Below are positions 44,363 to 53,463 of a stretch of DNA of 64,000 nucleotides, in pieces (the first letter of the stretch is position 1; each line of letters begins with the position of its first letter). Source of the DNA: Streptomyces sp. MMG1533 (GTDB lineage: Bacteria > Actinomycetota > Actinomycetes > Streptomycetales > Streptomycetaceae). The stretch is from positions 4,887 through 68,886 of the forward strand of contig NZ_LGDG01000235.1 of NCBI RefSeq assembly GCF_001279775.1, written 5' to 3'. The translations under genes were made by a program, and so were the position numbers. The notes beneath the pieces are model-generated. The model ran no database searches and was not told the DNA's origin. It saw nothing but the letters and a program-made list of their open reading frames with translations.

Positions 44363-45151
44363 ATGCTTTCGGCCAAGAGTCTGTTCGAAGAGATCCTCGA
44401 CAACGACGAGTCCTTCCGCCTGTTCTGCTCCATCGCGGCCAGCGGGGAGTCCCAGGGCGGCTGGGAGAACGCCCGCATCGCCGCGCTCGTCCCCTTGAGC
44501 GAGCGCGGACTGGCCCCCAAGATCACCCGGCATGGAGCGGACGAGGACAAGCACGGGCGGATCTTCAACGCTCTCATGAAGAAGCGCGGTCTCGAACCCG
44601 TCCCCGTCCCGCCGGAGACCGACTACACGATGCTCCTGGAGAAGCACGGCATCGGACTCGCCCACGAGAAGCTGAAGAGCGACGAGCCGCTGACCGTGCA
44701 GGACATCGTCACCTACCTCGCCCACAGCCGGGTCACCGAGCAGCGCGCCTCCGAGCAGATGGAACTGCTGCGCAAGCACTTCGCCGACCATCCCGACATC
44801 GGCCGCGCGGTCAGGATGATCTCCGACGACGAGGACAACCACCTCGCCTACTGCCACGAGGAACTGCTGCGATTCGCGTACACCGGACACGGCCGCGCGA
44901 TTCAGCGGACCCTGCGCGAGTGCGCGCTGGCGGAGATCCGGATCTACCGGGACGTCAGCCTCGCCGTCATGGCCCACATGGGCCGCATCCTGGAGTGGCC
45001 GAGGGCGAAGTCGGCGGTGCTGGCGGCCGGCATCCACGCGGTGTACGCGTACGAGCGCCTGGCGGGCTGGCGCCGGATGGTGTCCCTGAAGATGCCGGAA
45101 CGCCGGGATGCTCTGGGCGGCAGCGCGACCACGGCCCCGGAGTTCGCCTGA
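44363..45151 (+). CDS. Ferritin-like domain protein
   Basis: This 262-residue protein starts at ATG 44363 with an AGAGG site. It is predicted to be a four-helix bundle: GESQGGWENARIAALVPLSE, RHGADEDKHGRIFNALMKKRG, VTEQRASEQMELLRKHF and ISDDEDNHLAYCHEELLRFAYTGHG carry Glu/His pairs in ExxH spacing (DEDKH; DEDNH) suited to a di-iron site. It may be an oxygen-linked oxidase or an iron-binding protein. No partner gene identifies the substrate. Confidence 0.8.
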   Translation: MLSAKSLFEEILDNDESFRLFCSIAASGESQGGWENARIAALVPLSERGLAPKITRHGADEDKHGRIFNALMKKRGLEPVPVPPETDYTMLLEKHGIGLAHEKLKSDEPLTVQDIVTYLAHSRVTEQRASEQMELLRKHFADHPDIGRAVRMISDDEDNHLAYCHEELLRFAYTGHGRAIQRTLRECALAEIRIYRDVSLAVMAHMGRILEWPRAKSAVLAAGIHAVYAYERLAGWRRMVSLKMPERRDALGGSATTAPEFA

Positions 45152-45185
45152 ACCCGAAGACCGGACCCGGTCTCTGCATCCACTC

Positions 45186-46181
45186 CTACATCCACCCCCG
45201 GTTCTTGAACAGCCGGTACAGCAGCACCTCCAGCACGGCCATCACCACGATCACCGCCGGATACGCCCACACCCAGCGCAGCTCCGGCATGTGGTCGAAG
45301 TTCATACCGTAGATCCCCGCGATCATCGTGGGGATCGCGGCCATGGCGGCCCACGCGGAGATCTTCCGCATGTCGTCGTTCTGCCGGACGCTCATCTGCG
45401 CCAGATGCGCGGAGAGGACGTCCGAGACCAGTCGGTCCAGGCCCTCCACGGACTCGTTCACGCGCGTGAGGTGGTCGTTGACGTCACGGAAGAAGGGCCG
45501 CGCCTTGTCGTTCACGAAGGGCACCGCCGCGCCGAACTGCCCCACGCCCGCGAGGCGGTTCACCGGCAGCGCGAGCGGGCCGGTCGCCCGGCGGAACTCC
45601 AGGATCTGGCGTTTGAAGGTGTAGATCCGGGACGCGGTGTGGCGCGAGCCGCCGCCGTCCGGCGAGAACACGTCCGCCTCCAACTCCTCCAGGTCGGTCT
45701 GCAACTCGGTCGCCACGTCCACGTAGTGGTCGACGACGGCGTCGGCGACGGCGTACAGCACGGCGGTGGGCCCCTTGCCGAGCAGCTCGGGCTCCTGCTC
45801 CATCCGGTGCCGTACGGCGCCCAGCGGGGAGCCCTCGCCGTGGCGGACGGTCACCACGAACGAGTCGCCGAGGAAGAGCATGACCTCGCCGGTGGAGACG
45901 GCGTCGCTCTTCGGCTCGTACACGACCGGCTTGAGGACCACGAACAGAGAGTCGTCGTAGACCTCCAGTTTGGGCCGCTGGTGGGCCTTCAGGGCGTCCT
46001 CGACCGCCAGCGGGTGCAGGCCGAACTCCTGGGTGACATGGTCGAACTCCTTCTCGGACGGCTCGTGCAGCCCGATCCAGACGAACCCGTGCGCCGCCCG
46101 GGCCTCGGCGAGCGCGTCGGAGAGGTCTTCGGGGCCCTCGGTCCGGTGTCCGTCACGGTAGATGGCACAGTCGACGATCAC
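45186..46181 (-). CDS. corA: CorA-type magnesium/cobalt transporter
   Basis: This ~331-residue protein probably starts at GTG 46181 (IVDCAIYRDG); a start at 46217 is possible. The soluble N-terminal funnel domain is followed by the long stalk helix (VNESVEGLDRLVSDVLSAHLAQMSVRQNDDMRKISAWAAMAAIPTMIAG) and the hallmark GMN in IYGMNFDHMPELRW, between two membrane helices. It ends with the basic LFKNRGWM. It forms pentamers that let Mg2+ or Co2+ enter. It is divergent from the phosphomutase gene. Confidence 0.94.
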   Translation of the reverse strand: MIVDCAIYRDGHRTEGPEDLSDALAEARAAHGFVWIGLHEPSEKEFDHVTQEFGLHPLAVEDALKAHQRPKLEVYDDSLFVVLKPVVYEPKSDAVSTGEVMLFLGDSFVVTVRHGEGSPLGAVRHRMEQEPELLGKGPTAVLYAVADAVVDHYVDVATELQTDLEELEADVFSPDGGGSRHTASRIYTFKRQILEFRRATGPLALPVNRLAGVGQFGAAVPFVNDKARPFFRDVNDHLTRVNESVEGLDRLVSDVLSAHLAQMSVRQNDDMRKISAWAAMAAIPTMIAGIYGMNFDHMPELRWVWAYPAVIVVMAVLEVLLYRLFKNRGWM

Positions 46182-46243
46182 GGAGCGTGTTCTCCCGTCT
46201 CCTGCCGGCCGGCGCACTCCGGCGTGCGCCTACGCTGGGCCGC

Positions 46244-46930
46244 ATGCCCACGTTGATCCTGGTCCGGCACGGACGTTCCACCGCCAACACCGAGGGACTG
46301 CTCGCCGGGTGGACTCCCGGTGTCGCCCTCGACGAGCGTGGGGCCGCGCAGGCCGCCGCGCTGCCCGGGCGGCTCGCCGAGCTGCCGATCTCGGAGGTCG
46401 TCAGCAGTCCGCTGCAGCGCTGCCAGGAGACGCTCCGGCCGCTGCTCGACGCCCGGCCCGGCCTCACCGCACACTCCGACGAGCGGATCGGGGAGTGCCA
46501 CTACGGCGACTGGTCCGGCCGCAAGCTCGCCGAGCTCAAGGACGAGCCGCTGATGGAGGTCGTGCAGGCGCACCCCTCGGCGGCCGCGTTTCCCGGCGGC
46601 GAGTCGATGCGGGCGATGCAGACGCGCGCCGCCGAGGCGGTGCGCGAGTGGAACGCTCGCGTGGAGCGCGACCACGGCGCCGACGCCGTGTACCTCATGT
46701 GCTCCCACGGCGACATCATCAAGTCTCTGGTGGCGGACGCACTCGGACTTCATCTCGACCTCTTCCAGAGGATTTCCGTTGAACCGTGTTCCATCACAGC
46801 GATCCGTTACACCCGTCTGAGGCCGTTTCTCGTCCGCCTCGGCGACACCGGCGATTTCACGTCGCTGGTGCCGCGCGAGGAGCCCCCGGCCGACGACGCC
46901 ACCGTCGGGGGTGGTGCGGGCGCACCGTGA
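46244..46930 (+). CDS. Histidine phosphatase, MSMEG_4193-type phosphomutase
   Basis: This 228-residue protein has the catalytic LILVRHGRST at its N-terminus (phospho-acceptor His in RHG), SSPLQRCQET, the acid in GECHYGDWSG and the second His in LMCSHGD. It fits the MSMEG_4193-type putative phosphomutase that forms a conserved actinobacterial cluster with DUF3090, SCO1664-type and mshC genes, present here in that order. The substrate is not known. Confidence 0.9.
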   Translation: MPTLILVRHGRSTANTEGLLAGWTPGVALDERGAAQAAALPGRLAELPISEVVSSPLQRCQETLRPLLDARPGLTAHSDERIGECHYGDWSGRKLAELKDEPLMEVVQAHPSAAAFPGGESMRAMQTRAAEAVREWNARVERDHGADAVYLMCSHGDIIKSLVADALGLHLDLFQRISVEPCSITAIRYTRLRPFLVRLGDTGDFTSLVPREEPPADDATVGGGAGAP

Positions 46931-46999
46931 TCGTCGGGCGCAGTAGGGTGAAGCGGTTCAGTCACGACCACGTACTCACGATTCCCATGGAGACAGGAC

Positions 47000-47590
47000 G
47001 TGTCCCGTCAGGTGTTCCTCTACGACCCCCCGGACCGGTTCGTGGCCGGCACGGTCGGACTGCCCGGACGCCGTACGTTCTTCCTCCAAGCCACGGCCGG
47101 CCCCCGGGTGACCAGCGTGGCCCTGGAGAAGACCCAGGTCGCGGCTCTCGCCGAGCGTATGGACGAGCTGCTGGACGAGGTCGTACGCCGTAGTGGCGGC
47201 GGCGCCGCCGTCCCGGCCGTGGCGCCCACCGAGGTCGCCGACACGGAGCCCCTGGACACCCCCGTCGAGGAGGAGTTCCGGGTCGGCACCATGGCCCTCG
47301 CCTGGGACGGCGAGGAGCAGCGCATGATCGTCGAGGCGCAGGCCCTCGTCGAGCTCGACGCCGAGTCCGAGGAGGACCTCGCCGAGGCCGAGGAGCGTCT
47401 CCTCCAGGACGAGGAGAACGGCCCACCGATGCTGCGGGTCCGGCTCACCGGCGCACAGGCGAGAGCCTTCGCCAAGCGTGCCCTGGACGTCGTCAACGCC
47501 GGACGGCCGCCGTGCCCGCTGTGCAGCCTCCCGCTCGACCCGGAAGGACACGTATGTCCGCGCCAGAACGGATACCGCCGCGGAGCGTGA
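47000..47590 (+). CDS. DUF3090-domain protein with C-terminal zinc ribbon
   Basis: This 196-residue protein has MSRQVFLYDPPDRFVAGTVGLPGRRTFFLQA at the start, the typical DUF3090 opening, and a C-terminal CPLCSLPLDPEGHVCPRQNG zinc-ribbon-like pair. It belongs to the conserved phosphomutase-DUF3090-SCO1664 group; no biochemical role is known. It overlaps the following gene by 37 bases. Confidence 0.9.
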   Translation: MSRQVFLYDPPDRFVAGTVGLPGRRTFFLQATAGPRVTSVALEKTQVAALAERMDELLDEVVRRSGGGAAVPAVAPTEVADTEPLDTPVEEEFRVGTMALAWDGEEQRMIVEAQALVELDAESEEDLAEAEERLLQDEENGPPMLRVRLTGAQARAFAKRALDVVNAGRPPCPLCSLPLDPEGHVCPRQNGYRRGA

Positions 47591-48384
47591 CGACCGGGGC
47601 GACGTCTGCCGAACTCCTCGCCGAGGGCGAGCTGGCCGTGCGCGGTCGCATCCGCGAGGCGTCCAACGCGGCGCTGTACTGCACGGTCACCCACGAGGGG
47701 CGGGAGGCCGCCTGCATCTACAAGCCGGTCGCCGGGGAGCGGCCCCTGTGGGACTTCCCCGACGGGACCCTCGCCCAGCGTGAGGTCGCCGCGTACGAGG
47801 TCTCCGAGGCGACCGGCTGGGGCCTCGTCCCGCACACCGTGCTGCGGGACGGGCCGTACGGCGAGGGCATGTGCCAGCTGTGGATCGAGACGACGCCCGA
47901 AAGCGAACTGCTTGCGCTCGTCGACGCGGAGGAGCCGGAGCCCGGCTGGAAGGCGATCGGTCTCGCCGAGGTCGGGGAGGGGCGGACCGCGCTGCTCGTG
48001 CACGCCGACGACGAGCGGCTGCGCCGGCTCGCCGTACTCGACGCCGTGATCAACAACGCGGACCGCAAGGGCGGCCACCTCCTGCCCGCCGCCGAACACC
48101 GGCTGTACGCCATCGACCACGGGGTCACCTTCAACGCGGAGAACAAGCTGCGCACGCTCCTGTGGGGGTGGGCGGGGGAACCGCTGACGGGGGAGGCGGT
48201 CGACGTGCTCAAGGGCCTCAAGGAGGCGCTGGGGGAGGGCGGGACCCTCGCCGGCACGCTGGCCCGCCTGATCACCGCCGTGGAACTCGACGCCACGCGC
48301 GCGCGGGTGGACGCGCTGTTGACGGCCGGGAGACATCCGGAACCGAGCGGGGAGTGGCCGGCCATTCCCTGGCCGCCCGTGTAA
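47554..48384 (+). CDS. SCO1664-family protein with PI3/4-kinase-like fold
   Basis: This 276-residue protein starts at ATG 47554, after GGAAGGA. Kinase-like landmarks are visible: the nucleotide Lys in ACIYKPVAGERPLWDFP, the helix LAQREVAAYEVSEATGWGLVPHT, the catalytic loop LAVLDAVINNADRKGGHLL and the metal segment YAIDHGVTF. These resemble the HipA/PI4K-like kinase fold. The family is named after the S. coelicolor gene; its target is unknown. It is embedded in the DUF3090-mshC cluster, which is conserved in actinomycetes. Confidence 0.88.
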   Translation: MSAPERIPPRSVTTGATSAELLAEGELAVRGRIREASNAALYCTVTHEGREAACIYKPVAGERPLWDFPDGTLAQREVAAYEVSEATGWGLVPHTVLRDGPYGEGMCQLWIETTPESELLALVDAEEPEPGWKAIGLAEVGEGRTALLVHADDERLRRLAVLDAVINNADRKGGHLLPAAEHRLYAIDHGVTFNAENKLRTLLWGWAGEPLTGEAVDVLKGLKEALGEGGTLAGTLARLITAVELDATRARVDALLTAGRHPEPSGEWPAIPWPPV

Positions 48385-48478
48385 TCGCACAATGGCCGGT
48401 ATCGCGCAAGAACGCCTTACCGGCCATCCGGCCCGGTCCGGTTCGTATACGGAACATCCGTCCGGTTAGGCTCATGAC

Positions 48479-49708
48479 ATGCATGCCTGGCCCGCTTCCG
48501 AGGTCCCCGCCCTGCCTGGTCAGGGCCGCGACCTGAGGATCCACGACACCGCGACCGGCGGCTTGGTCTCCCTCGACCCCGGTCCCGTCGCCCGTATCTA
48601 CGTCTGCGGCATCACGCCGTACGACGCGACCCACCTGGGTCACGCGGCGACCTACAACGCGTTCGACCTCGTGCAGCGCGTGTGGCTCGACACCAAGCGG
48701 CAGGTTCACTACGTCCAGAACGTCACCGACGTGGACGATCCGCTGCTTGAGCGGGCCGAGCGCGACGGCCTCGACTGGGCCGCCCTCGCCGAGAAGGAGA
48801 CGGCCCTCTTCCGCGAGGACATGACCGCCCTGCGGATGCTGCCCCCGCAGCACTACATAGGCGCGGTCGAGGCGATACCCGGCATCGTGCCGCTCGTCGA
48901 ACGCCTGCGGGACGCGGGTGCCGCGTACGAACTCGAAGGGGACGTCTACTTCTCCGTCGAGTCCGACCCGAACTTCGGCAAGGTGTCCAACCTGGACGCC
49001 GCCGCCATGCGGCTGCTCTCCGCCGAGCGCGGCGGCGACCCCGACCGGCCCGGCAAGAAGAACCCCCTCGACCCGATGCTGTGGATGGCCGCCCGCGAGG
49101 GCGAGCCCAGCTGGGACGGCGGTTCGCTCGGGCGCGGCCGGCCCGGCTGGCACATCGAGTGCGTCGCCATCGCCCTCGACCACCTCGGCATGGGCTTCGA
49201 CGTCCAGGGCGGCGGTTCCGACCTCGCCTTCCCGCACCACGAGATGGGCGCCTCGCACGCCCAGGTGCTGACCGGCGAGTTCCCCATGGCCAAGGCGTAC
49301 GTCCACGCCGGCATGGTGGCCCTGCACGGCGAGAAGATGTCCAAGTCGAAGGGGAACCTGGTCTTCGTCTCGCAGCTCAGGCGTGACGGCGTCGACCCCG
49401 CCGCCATCCGGCTCGCGCTCCTCGCCCATCACTACCGGGCCGACTGGGAGTGGACCGACCAGGTCCTCCAGGACGCCCTCGACCGGCTCGGCCGGTGGCG
49501 TGCCGCCGTCTCCCGGCCCGACGGCCCGCCCGCCGAGACGCTCGTCGAGGAGGTCCGCGAGGCCCTCGCCGCCGACCTGGACGCGCCGGCCGCGCTGGCC
49601 GCCGTGGACCGGTGGGTGGCGCTCCAGAACGAGCGGGGCGGTACGGACGAAGGCGCCCCGGGCGTGGTGTCCCGTGCGGCGGACGCACTGCTGGGCGTGG
49701 CGTTGTAG
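48479..49708 (+). CDS. mshC: L-cysteine:1D-myo-inositol 2-amino-2-deoxy-alpha-D-glucopyranoside ligase
   Basis: This 409-residue enzyme catalyses the ATP-dependent joining of cysteine to GlcN-inositol in mycothiol synthesis. It is related to cysteinyl-tRNA synthetase. [21 protein letters not shown] carries the HIGH-like motif, [33 protein letters not shown] the zinc/cysteine site and [10 protein letters not shown] the KMSKS loop. The lack of a tRNA-binding C-terminal domain and the ~410 length separate it from CysS. A terminator follows at 49748. Confidence 0.96.
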   Translation: MHAWPASEVPALPGQGRDLRIHDTATGGLVSLDPGPVARIYVCGITPYDATHLGHAATYNAFDLVQRVWLDTKRQVHYVQNVTDVDDPLLERAERDGLDWAALAEKETALFREDMTALRMLPPQHYIGAVEAIPGIVPLVERLRDAGAAYELEGDVYFSVESDPNFGKVSNLDAAAMRLLSAERGGDPDRPGKKNPLDPMLWMAAREGEPSWDGGSLGRGRPGWHIECVAIALDHLGMGFDVQGGGSDLAFPHHEMGASHAQVLTGEFPMAKAYVHAGMVALHGEKMSKSKGNLVFVSQLRRDGVDPAAIRLALLAHHYRADWEWTDQVLQDALDRLGRWRAAVSRPDGPPAETLVEEVREALAADLDAPAALAAVDRWVALQNERGGTDEGAPGVVSRAADALLGVAL

Positions 49709-49747
49709 TCCTGACGGGGCCACGTTGTGGTCCTGACGGACACGAGA

Positions 49748-49783
49748 GAGGGGCGCTTCCTCCCCGCGGGGGAAGCGCCCCTC
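49748..49783. terminator. Hairpin terminator after mshC
   Basis: The arms 49748-49760 and 49771-49783 (GAGGGGCGCTTCC and its complement) pair perfectly around a 10-base loop, between mshC and the convergent Gln-rich gene. Confidence 0.85.
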
Positions 49784-49817
49784 CCGTCTTTCCGGGGTGG
49801 GTCTCTTCAGGAGCGGG

Positions 49818-50453
49818 TCAGATCCGCTGGATCCGTACGCTCCGCAGGACGTTCGGCGACTGGATGTCCCAGACGCCGATCACCTGGTGGCCGAAGGCGA
49901 AGGCCTCCTGGATCTGCTGGTGGATCTGCTGCGTCGGGTTGTTGAGGACCCGGAACTGGTTGTTGATGCGCAGGAAGACCTGGCGGGGCTGGCCCTGCAG
50001 CGGGTGCACGATGTCGATGAACCCGTCGGCCATGCCGGAGGCCAGGGACTGCGTCTGGACCTGCTGGATCACCTGTTGGACCACGGCCTGCGCGAGCTGC
50101 TGCAACTGCTGCTGCACCTGCTGCTCGGCCTGCTGCGCCTGCTGGTCCTGGTGCTGTCCCTGACCGGACTGCTGCTGGCCGAACTGCGTCTGAGCCAGCT
50201 GCTGCAGCAGTTGCTGGAACGGCTGCTGCTGGCTGAGCTGCTGGAGCTGCTCCAGCGAGCCGCCGCCCATGCCGAACGGCTGCTGCTGTTGCCGGCCTTG
50301 TCCCTGGCCCTGCTGGCCGCCGAAGCCCTGCTGGCCGAACGGCTGGTTCTGCTGCTGGTAGGGCGACGTGCTGGGGAACTGCCCTTGCTGCTGTCCCTGT
50401 TGGCCTTGCTGGCCTTGCTGTCCCTGCTGACTCATCTGCGGGTTGATGCTCAT
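49818..50453 (-). CDS. Gln-rich, prion-like low-complexity protein with folded C-terminal domain
   Basis: This 211-residue protein starts with MSINPQMSQQGQQGQQ. Residues ~8-140 are dominated by Gln with Gly, Phe and Pro (QQPFQQLLQQLAQTQFGQQ), a composition like prion domains. The C-terminal ~75 residues look folded (SGMADGFIDIVHPLQGQPRQVFLRINNQFRVLNN...AFGHQVIGVWDIQSPNVLRSVRIQRI). I do not recognise the family. It follows the subtilase gene by 36 bases on the same strand, which suggests a two-gene operon. Confidence 0.8.
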   Translation of the reverse strand: MSINPQMSQQGQQGQQGQQGQQQGQFPSTSPYQQQNQPFGQQGFGGQQGQGQGRQQQQPFGMGGGSLEQLQQLSQQQPFQQLLQQLAQTQFGQQQSGQGQHQDQQAQQAEQQVQQQLQQLAQAVVQQVIQQVQTQSLASGMADGFIDIVHPLQGQPRQVFLRINNQFRVLNNPTQQIHQQIQEAFAFGHQVIGVWDIQSPNVLRSVRIQRI

Positions 50454-50489
50454 GCGAGTACCACCTTCCATGGGTGGGATGAGGAACCG

Positions 50490-52220
50490 TCAGCCTGCGA
50501 TCACGAGGCCGACGATCTCGTCGTCCGAGAACCAGACACGGACGTCGGGCCGTCCCCCCGCGAAGGCGGCGTGTACCGCCTGGCGGACCTCGGGGGACGG
50601 GTGGTTGAGGTTGCGCCAGCCGCCGGCCACGAACAGCCGGAGACGGGGCGGGAGTTCGTGCGGGTACGGCAGCAGTTCGTCCCAGTACCGTTCGGCCCGG
50701 CCCGAGCCGACCGCCTCGGGCAGCAGCCGGGTGACCGCCGCCTTGATGTCGGGCCGGTTGCCGATCCGCTGGGAGGCGGGCCGGTCCGTCGCGTCCTGCT
50801 GCGGGGAGCCGGTGGCCCGCAGCACCGAGCGGGCGCGTTCGGGGGACATCGGCGGCCGGCCGGTTGCCTTGAGCATGCCCTGCAGCGCGGCCAGCGCGCC
50901 GACCACCACCGGGGAGGCGGAGGAGGTCCCGGAGAACGTGTCCGTGTACCAGGCGATCTCCTCCGGCCCGCCCTGCAGGTCGCCGGGCCTGTCCCAGGAG
51001 CCGCCGGTGGTCGTGACCTCGCGGCCCCAGCCCTGCGCGTCCACGCGGGCGCCGTAGTTGGAGAACGCGAGGCGGGACCGGTCCGGGCCGTAGTCGCGGC
51101 CGTGCGTGCCGGGCGGCGGGGCGCCCGCTCCGACCAGGACGGCGCCGGAGGACTGGTTGGACGGGTTGAACGGTCCGCGCCATCCCTGGGGGAACTCGTC
51201 CGGGCGGCGCTCGTACACGCCGTCGTCGAGTGACTCGCCGCCGTTGCCGGCGGCCGCCACCACGAGGACGCCCTTGGCGGTGGCGTACCGGACGGCCGCG
51301 AAGTCGTCCGGCCACCACTCCAGCGGGATGTAACCGCGCTGGTCGTCGCGCTCCTCGAAGTCGAACCGCGGTCCGGGGCGGTGGAGTTCGACCAGCACGA
51401 TGTCGCCGGGGGCGAGCCGGTCGGCCGCCGCGTGGATCGCGGCCGCGGTGCCGATGTCCTGGAAGGACGCCGCGGCGGTCACCGCGTCCGGCACGATGCC
51501 GGTGACCCCGTGCTCGCCCCGGTCGCCGCCGATCACGCCGATCACGGCGGTGCCGTGGTTGCGCCAGGCGAGGTCGGTCAGCGGGGTGCCGACGACCACG
51601 CCGGCGAGCTTGGCGGCCAGGTCCTCGTGGCCCAGCTGCCAGGCGCCTTCGACGTCGATCACCGTCACACCCTGGCCGGTGCCGCCGGGCCGCTGCCAGG
51701 CCCAGTAGGCGTCGATGCCCTCGGGTGCGGGGCGCAGATAGCCCTGACGGCCGGTGAAGTCGGGGGTGACCGGCGCCCCCTCCTTCAGCCGCCGGGTGTC
51801 CTCCCCGATCTGCCCGAGGGAGGCCGGTACGGCGCGCGGCTTCACGTACGCCGTGTCGACGCCCGGCAGTGCGGCGATCCGTGCCCGCAGCTCCTGGGCG
51901 CGGTTCTGGCCGCCGCGCACCCGGTAGAAGAGCGCCAGGTCGGGCACGTCCTCCGGGCCCGCGGCGGCGGACTGCTGGAGCCGCTCCTCGCTGCCGAACA
52001 GCGGTTCCAGGGTGAGCTGTTCGTCGCTGAGGAACATGTTGAGGGCCGACACGTCGGCGCCCGCCGCCGAGCGGACGCCCTCGGCCCCGGCGCGCAGCCT
52101 GGCCTCGGGACGTGCGACGACGACCAGTTCCTGCTCGGCTCCTCGATAGGTGAATCCCGATCCGTCGGGCCCCGGCCCGGACGCTCCGGGGCTCTGCGGC
52201 GGCTGTACCTGCTCGGTCAT
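50490..52220 (-). CDS. S8-family serine peptidase (subtilase) without signal peptide
   Basis: This 576-residue protein starts at ATG 52220. The catalytic triad is D189 (GVTVIDVEGAW), H222 (NHGTAVIGVIGG) and S433 (FSGTSSASPVV). The oxyanion Asn is N326 in VVAAAGNGG. The N-terminal ~170 residues are a propeptide-like region with beta segments (VVVARPEARLRAG). No secretion signal is seen, so it is likely to act inside the cell or leave by another route. It is paired with the Gln-rich gene downstream. Substrate unknown. Confidence 0.9.
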   Translation of the reverse strand: MTEQVQPPQSPGASGPGPDGSGFTYRGAEQELVVVARPEARLRAGAEGVRSAAGADVSALNMFLSDEQLTLEPLFGSEERLQQSAAAGPEDVPDLALFYRVRGGQNRAQELRARIAALPGVDTAYVKPRAVPASLGQIGEDTRRLKEGAPVTPDFTGRQGYLRPAPEGIDAYWAWQRPGGTGQGVTVIDVEGAWQLGHEDLAAKLAGVVVGTPLTDLAWRNHGTAVIGVIGGDRGEHGVTGIVPDAVTAAASFQDIGTAAAIHAAADRLAPGDIVLVELHRPGPRFDFEERDDQRGYIPLEWWPDDFAAVRYATAKGVLVVAAAGNGGESLDDGVYERRPDEFPQGWRGPFNPSNQSSGAVLVGAGAPPPGTHGRDYGPDRSRLAFSNYGARVDAQGWGREVTTTGGSWDRPGDLQGGPEEIAWYTDTFSGTSSASPVVVGALAALQGMLKATGRPPMSPERARSVLRATGSPQQDATDRPASQRIGNRPDIKAAVTRLLPEAVGSGRAERYWDELLPYPHELPPRLRLFVAGGWRNLNHPSPEVRQAVHAAFAGGRPDVRVWFSDDEIVGLVIAG

Positions 52221-52476
52221 GGGGTACCGCTCCCTTCTCCGTGCGGGTGCGCCTTCGGGCCCCAACCAAGCACTCCCAGGGCGGTCCGTCCACCCCCGTG
52301 TCCGCCAACTCGGTTTGAAACAAGTTGAATTGGGTAGCGTGTGCAATCCGTCCTGAAACAGATGTCACGTCACAAACCGGCCATAGCCTGCGGAGGTGAC
52401 GGTCATGTGATGGGGTGGGAGCGCCTGTTGACCGCACGGCCGGCCGCGGGCCGGCCCCTTTGCAGAAGGACGCACA

Positions 52477-53412
52477 GTGGCACCCACAGACCGTTCCTTC
52501 GCACGTCGAAGACTCCTCACCACGGCCGCCGCCCTCTCCGGCGCGGCCCTGCTCCCGGGCACCGCGCACGCGGCCGAATCCCGGCACAGCGCGTGGCCCG
52601 CACAGTTCCCGCTGCCCGACGGCTTCCAGCCCGAGGGCATCACGATCGGCGCGAAGCCCTTCGGATACTTCGGCTCCCTCGCCAACGGCGACATCCACCG
52701 GGCGAGCCTCGCCACCGGCCGGGGCACCGTCATCAGCAAGGGCCTGGGCACCGGACACCCCACCGTGGGCCTGAAGATCGACCGCCACGGCACGCTGTTC
52801 CTGGCCGGCGGCGACAGCGGTGAGATCCGCACGGCCGACGCCCGCACGGGCGAGATCGAGCAGGTGCACGCCACCGGCGGCACCTTCGTGAACGACGTGA
52901 TCCTCACTCCGGGCGCCGCCTGGTTCACCGACTCCTTCAAGCCGCAGCTGTACCGGCTGGCCCGAGGCGCCGTGGACGCCCTGCCGCTGACCGGTGACTG
53001 GGAGCAGGGTCCGGACTTCACCGCCAACGGCATCGAGCGCACGCCCGACGGCAGCGCCCTGCTCGTGGTCAACGCCTTCGCGAACGGCGGCGGCCTCATG
53101 CGGGTCGACCCACGCACCGGGGCCGCCCGCACCGTGGACCTCGGCACGGCGAAGCTGCCCAACGGGGACGGCCTGCTGCTGCTCGGCCGGATCCTCTACG
53201 CCGTCCAGCAGCAGCAGAACGCGATCGACGTGTTCCGGCTGAACGACGCCGGCACCAGGGGCACCGCGATCGCCCGCATCACCGACCCGCGCTTCCGCAT
53301 CCCGACGACGGTGGCCGCGTGGGGCAAGCGGCTGTACCTGCCGAACGCGCGCTTCGACGTGGAGCCGACACCGGAGACCGAGTACGACGCGGTGGTGGTG
53401 CACCAGGTCTGA
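52477..53412 (+). CDS. Tat-exported SMP-30/gluconolactonase-like beta-propeller protein
   Basis: This 311-residue protein has a GTG start. The Tat signal is FARRRLLTTAAALSGAALLPGTAHA (RR near residues 10-11), cleaved after AHA. The mature part has repeated propeller-like strands (DGFQPEGITIGAKPFGYFGSLANGDIHR; GLKIDRHGTLFLAGGDSG; GTFVNDVILTPGAAWFTDSFKPQLYRL; NGIERTPDGSALLVVNAF), as in SMP-30/gluconolactonase/LRE proteins. It is probably an extracytoplasmic lactonase or binding protein; the substrate is unknown. The 256-base upstream region is shared with the divergent subtilase. Confidence 0.85.
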   Translation: MAPTDRSFARRRLLTTAAALSGAALLPGTAHAAESRHSAWPAQFPLPDGFQPEGITIGAKPFGYFGSLANGDIHRASLATGRGTVISKGLGTGHPTVGLKIDRHGTLFLAGGDSGEIRTADARTGEIEQVHATGGTFVNDVILTPGAAWFTDSFKPQLYRLARGAVDALPLTGDWEQGPDFTANGIERTPDGSALLVVNAFANGGGLMRVDPRTGAARTVDLGTAKLPNGDGLLLLGRILYAVQQQQNAIDVFRLNDAGTRGTAIARITDPRFRIPTTVAAWGKRLYLPNARFDVEPTPETEYDAVVVHQV

Positions 53413-53426
53413 GCGTCGGACGCAGA

Positions 53427-53456
53427 AGGGCGGTGCGCCTGCCGGCGCACCGCCCT
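53427..53456. terminator. Bidirectional hairpin terminator
   Basis: AGGGCGGTGCGCC (53427-53439) pairs perfectly with GGCGCACCGCCCT (53444-53456) around TGCC, between two convergent genes. Confidence 0.85.
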
Positions 53457-53463
53457 CACCGGT

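Noticed and set aside
48479..49708. Cysteinyl-tRNA synthetase
   Set aside because: The protein is too short, lacks the tRNA-binding C-terminal domain and begins with the MshC-type MHAWP segment, next to DUF3090/SCO1664 genes.
49807..53403. 1198-codon minus frame covering subtilase and Gln-rich genes
   Set aside because: Out of frame with both recognised proteins and opposite the Tat-signal protein; composition is shadow-like.
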